Positions 61,704-64,000 of a DNA stretch of 64,000 nucleotides are shown here, one piece after another. How positions within the stretch are numbered: position 1 is the first letter of the stretch; every line of letters begins with the position of its first letter. The notes under the pieces are model-generated. The model worked only from the letters and a program-made list of their open reading frames with translations. It had not been told where the DNA came from and searched no databases. The stretch lies in NCBI GenBank assembly GCA_900754475.1, contig CAAECY010000078.1, positions 5,900-69,899 on the forward strand. The letters are read 5' to 3'. Source of the stretch: an uncultured Sutterella sp. GTDB taxonomy: Bacteria; Pseudomonadota; Gammaproteobacteria; Burkholderiales; Burkholderiaceae_F. The translations under genes were made by a program, and so were the position numbers.

Positions 61704-62710
61704 TTGTCGGCCTCGACGTGCGGGTACGCCTTGAGGAGCTCGTGCATGTAGTCGCGCGTGCCCTCTTCAACCGAGCGGAAGGGCACGTCGCAACCCGCGG
61801 CGCGCAGCTTCGTGAGGTCGGCCTGGGTGTAGGCCTGGTACTTGCCCTTGAGCGCTTCGGGGAAGGGGATGTACTCGATTTCGCCCGCGGACACGGCCTC
61901 TTCGAGGGTGAACACGGACTTCCCGGCGGCTTCGCGAAGCGAATTGACCACGGAAAGCGCCACGTCGTTGAAGGGCTGGGCGCGGCCCGTGCCGCAGTTG
62001 TAGATGCCGGAGACGGGCTTCTCAAGGAAGTGCATGAGCACGTTCACGACGTCGTCGATGTAGACGAAGTCGCGCAGCTGGGCGCCGTTGGCGTAGCCGA
62101 GGCAGCCTTCGAAGAGCTTCACCTTGCCCGTGCGGCGGTACTGGAAGTACTGGTGGTAGGCGACGCTCGCCATGCGGCCCTTGTGCTGCTCGTGCGGGCC
62201 GTACACGTTGAAGTAGCGAAGCCCGATGACGGGGCTGCGCAGGTAGTCCATTTCGCGGCGCAGAACCTGGTCGAAGAGGTACTTCGAGTAGCCGTAGACG
62301 TTGAGCGGCCCTTCGTAGCGGACGTCTTCGACGAACTCGGTGTGCGCGCCGTAGGTGGCGGCCGAGGAGGCGTAGATGAAGGGGATGCGCAGCTCCTGCG
62401 CCCAACGGAAGAGGTCGAGCGTGTAGCGGTAGTTGTTCTCCATCATGTAGACGCCGTCCTGCTCCATCGTGTCGGAGCAGGCCCCCTGATGGAAGATCGC
62501 TTCGGGCTTCGGAGCGGTCCCGGCGCGAACGCGCGCGATGAAGTCCCGCTTGTCGAAGTAGTCCGAAATGCGGCACTTGGCGAGATTGAGGAACTTTTCG
62601 CTCTTCTCGAGGTTGTCGACGGCGATCACGTCGGTGACGCCCCGAGCGTTGAGGGCGAGAACATTGTTGCAGCCGATGAAGCCGGCCGCGCCGGTCACGA
62701 GAATGCTCAT
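61700..62710 (-). CDS. hldD: ADP-L-glycero-D-manno-heptose 6-epimerase
   Basis: HldD epimerises ADP-D-glycero-D-manno-heptose to the L-glycero form used by heptosyltransferases. The 336-residue SDR has VTGAAGFIG (5-13), SSAATYG, and the catalytic YGYSKYLFD. The segment near residue 15 is CNN, where most homologues have SNN or similar. It overlaps gmhB by four bases and lies 81 bases after rfaE1. Confidence 0.97.
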   Translation of the reverse strand: MSILVTGAAGFIGCNNVLALNARGVTDVIAVDNLEKSEKFLNLAKCRISDYFDKRDFIARVRAGTAPKPEAIFHQGACSDTMEQDGVYMMENNYRYTLDLFRWAQELRIPFIYASSAATYGAHTEFVEDVRYEGPLNVYGYSKYLFDQVLRREMDYLRSPVIGLRYFNVYGPHEQHKGRMASVAYHQYFQYRRTGKVKLFEGCLGYANGAQLRDFVYIDDVVNVLMHFLEKPVSGIYNCGTGRAQPFNDVALSVVNSLREAAGKSVFTLEEAVSAGEIEYIPFPEALKGKYQAYTQADLTKLRAAGCDVPFRSVEEGTRDYMHELLKAYPHVEADK

Positions 62711-62791
62711 GGAGAAACCTTTAGGAAAAGCGGCCGGTCGCCCGAGCGCTCGGCCTGAGAAAAATTCGGAGAAGTCGGACGTGTTGCGACG

Positions 62792-63715
62792 TCAGCAAAA
62801 GAGCTCGTCGTACGTCACGGCGGCGGTGCCGAGTTTGCCGACCACGATACCACCCGCGCGATTGGCGATGGTCACGGCCTGCTCGATGCTCGTACCCGTG
62901 GCGAGCATCGCCGCGAGAACGCCGATCACCGTGTCGCCCGCCCCCGAGACGTCGAAGACTTCGCGAGCCTGAGCCGGAACGGTGAACTGCCCGTCCTTGT
63001 GGTAGAGCGTCATCCCCTCTTCGGAGCGCGTGAGAAGGAGGTACGAGAGGTCGAGCGCTTCGCGCAGTCCCTGCGCTTTGACCGTCAGGTCCGATTCGCT
63101 CGACCAGTCGCCCACGACCTGGCGAAGTTCGGCGCGGTTCGGCGTGATGACGGTCGCGCCCGCATAGCGGTCGTAGTTCGACCCCTTGGGGTCGACGAGG
63201 ATGGGGATCGAGCGCTTGCGAGCGGCCTCGATCATGGCGCGGATGTGCGAGAGGCCGCCCTTGCCGTAGTCGGAGAGAACGAGCGCGTCGGTCTCGCCGA
63301 GCAGGGTTTCGAAAAGACCGAGATGCGCGAGGAGCGCTTCCTTCGCGGGCTCGGCCTCGAAGTCGCAGCGCACCATCTGCTGCTGACGCGCGACGATGCG
63401 CAGCTTGACGGTCGTGCGCAGGGTCGGGTCGAATTCGAGCTTGGGATTGATCCCTTCGTCCTTGAGCAGGGACTCGATCGTCAGGCCCGCTTCGTCGCGG
63501 CCGACCACCGACAACAAGGTCGAGGTCGCCCCGATTCGGGCGATGTTGCGGGCCACGTTGGCCGCGCCGCCGAGTCGCTCTTCGGTGCGCACGACGCGCA
63601 CGACGGGCACGGGCGCTTCGGGCGAAATGCGCTCGGCGTCGCCGAACCAGTACCGGTCGAGCATGGCGTCGCCCGTGACGAGAATGCGGGCCTTCTGAAG
63701 CGTTTCTTTGTTCAT
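62792..63715 (-). CDS. rfaE1: D-glycero-beta-D-manno-heptose-7-phosphate kinase
   Basis: The kinase half of the split HldE, phosphorylating C1 of heptose 7-phosphate. The 307-residue ribokinase-family protein has GDAMLDRYWFG near the N-terminus, GGAANVARNIARIG and the C-terminal catalytic DVSGAGDTVIGVLA. It heads the rfaE1-hldD-gmhB-rfaE2 run; gmhA, the first step, is not in this window. Confidence 0.96.
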   Translation of the reverse strand: MNKETLQKARILVTGDAMLDRYWFGDAERISPEAPVPVVRVVRTEERLGGAANVARNIARIGATSTLLSVVGRDEAGLTIESLLKDEGINPKLEFDPTLRTTVKLRIVARQQQMVRCDFEAEPAKEALLAHLGLFETLLGETDALVLSDYGKGGLSHIRAMIEAARKRSIPILVDPKGSNYDRYAGATVITPNRAELRQVVGDWSSESDLTVKAQGLREALDLSYLLLTRSEEGMTLYHKDGQFTVPAQAREVFDVSGAGDTVIGVLAAMLATGTSIEQAVTIANRAGGIVVGKLGTAAVTYDELFC

Positions 63716-63803
63716 ATGTCTGTCGAATGCGGGATCCGGGCGGATCCGGAAATGTCGGCCTCGATTTTACCAAGGGGCCGTACGGCGGGGCGATTCGCGG
63801 CGC

Positions 63804-63840
63804 GAGAGCGGGCGCTGCGGGGTCCGCGAAGCCCGCTCTC
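63804..63840. repeat. inverted repeat in the phosphomannomutase/rfaE1 promoter region
   Basis: GAGAGCGGGC (63804-63813) and GCCCGCTCTC (63831-63840) form a perfect ten-base-pair inverted repeat directly before GGTAAAAT. It lies in the divergent promoter region and may be an operator, or a structural relic. Confidence 0.5.
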
Positions 63841-63842
63841 GG

Positions 63843-63848
63843 TAAAAT
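63843..63848 (+). promoter_or_regulatory. candidate phosphomannomutase -10 element
   Basis: TAAAAT is 53 bases before the ATG at 63902, following the same GCTCTCGGTA string as the uvrA candidate. No -35 is recognisable. Confidence 0.35.
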
Positions 63849-63901
63849 AACAAGATTGGCCCTTCGGGGGCCCTATCAACAGAACGAGATAAGGAACAGA
63901 C

Positions 63902-64000
63902 ATGCAGGTCGATGGATCGATTTTCAAGGCTTACGACATCCGCGGCGTCGTCGACAAGACGCTCACCGAAGAGGCGTGCCGGGCCGTCGGCCGCGTGCTC
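63902..64000 (+). CDS. phosphomannomutase/phosphoglucomutase, 5' end only
   Basis: The first 33 codons are visible, starting with an ATG behind AAGGA. The peptide MQVDGSIFKAYDIRGVVDK matches the conserved N-terminus of AlgC/ManB-type phosphohexomutases, which make mannose 1-phosphate or glucose 1-phosphate; the latter is the substrate of GalU. The rest lies beyond the window, so the subfamily cannot be decided. Confidence 0.88.
   Translation, partial: MQVDGSIFKAYDIRGVVDKTLTEEACRAVGRVL

Overview
The window is a gene-dense piece (almost every gap under 300 bases, high GC) of a Burkholderiales chromosome. The gene orders ftsY/rsmD-coaD, lolB-ispE-tRNA-Gln-prs-rplY-pth-ychF, kdsD-kdsC-lptC-lptA-lptB-rpoN-ptsN-rapZ-mutY and uvrA-MFS-ssb are ones I know from Betaproteobacteria. 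The pattern of losses (no hprK, no hpf next to rpoN) and the very GC-rich small genome style suggest a host-associated member such as the Sutterellaceae. That family assignment is inference.

Layout. 1-2 kb: truncated ftsY diverging from rsmD-coaD. 2-6.4 kb: an AsmA-like envelope protein, AhpC, a small HTH protein and ychF. 6.5-15 kb: a leftward housekeeping block (Pth fused to a DUF523 domain, DEAD-box helicase, L25, Prs, tRNA-Gln, IspE, LolB, a TPR lipid/secretion-type protein). 15-23 kb: mutY, then leftward rapZ, ptsN, rpoN, lptB, lptA, lptC, kdsC and kdsD, which tie sigma-54/PTS-Ntr control to LPS export and Kdo synthesis. 23-26.3 kb: a glutamate/aspartate-type ABC importer (gltIJKL). 26.5-30 kb: a degenerate crotonase and a Pat-like CoA-binding/GNAT protein. 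30-33 kb: rightward mtnA, a FucA-like aldolase, a small hypothetical and a lipoprotein, a probable salvage operon for methylthioribose or 5-deoxyribose phosphate. 32.9-33.9 kb: an isolated phage-type zinc-finger/Toprim primase. 34-39 kb: aspS, DUF502, FmdB-type zinc ribbon and an EF-G-like GTPase. 39-46 kb: a two-component system facing a NodT-MacA-MacB type efflux operon. 46-51 kb: ssb, MFS exporter, uvrA. 51-56 kb: RmlD-like reductase, galE and a type Vd patatin autotransporter. 55.7-59.6 kb: two overlapping DUF2721 membrane genes, a YbaK-like deacylase, ruvX, plsC, apaH. 59.7-64 kb: galU, then the ADP-heptose cluster (rfaE1, hldD, gmhB, rfaE2) and the first codons of a phosphomannomutase gene.

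The dominant theme is the cell envelope: Kdo and heptose synthesis, LPS transport (LptABC), lipoprotein insertion (LolB), UDP-sugar supply (GalU, GalE), AsmA-like and autotransporter proteins, and efflux. I saw no insertion sequence, CRISPR array, integrase or rRNA. The one likely relic of mobile DNA is the stand-alone primase at 32.9 kb. The least described elements are the Pth-DUF523 fusion, the mtnA/FucA-like aldolase operon, the tandem DUF2721 pair and the second EF-G-like GTPase.
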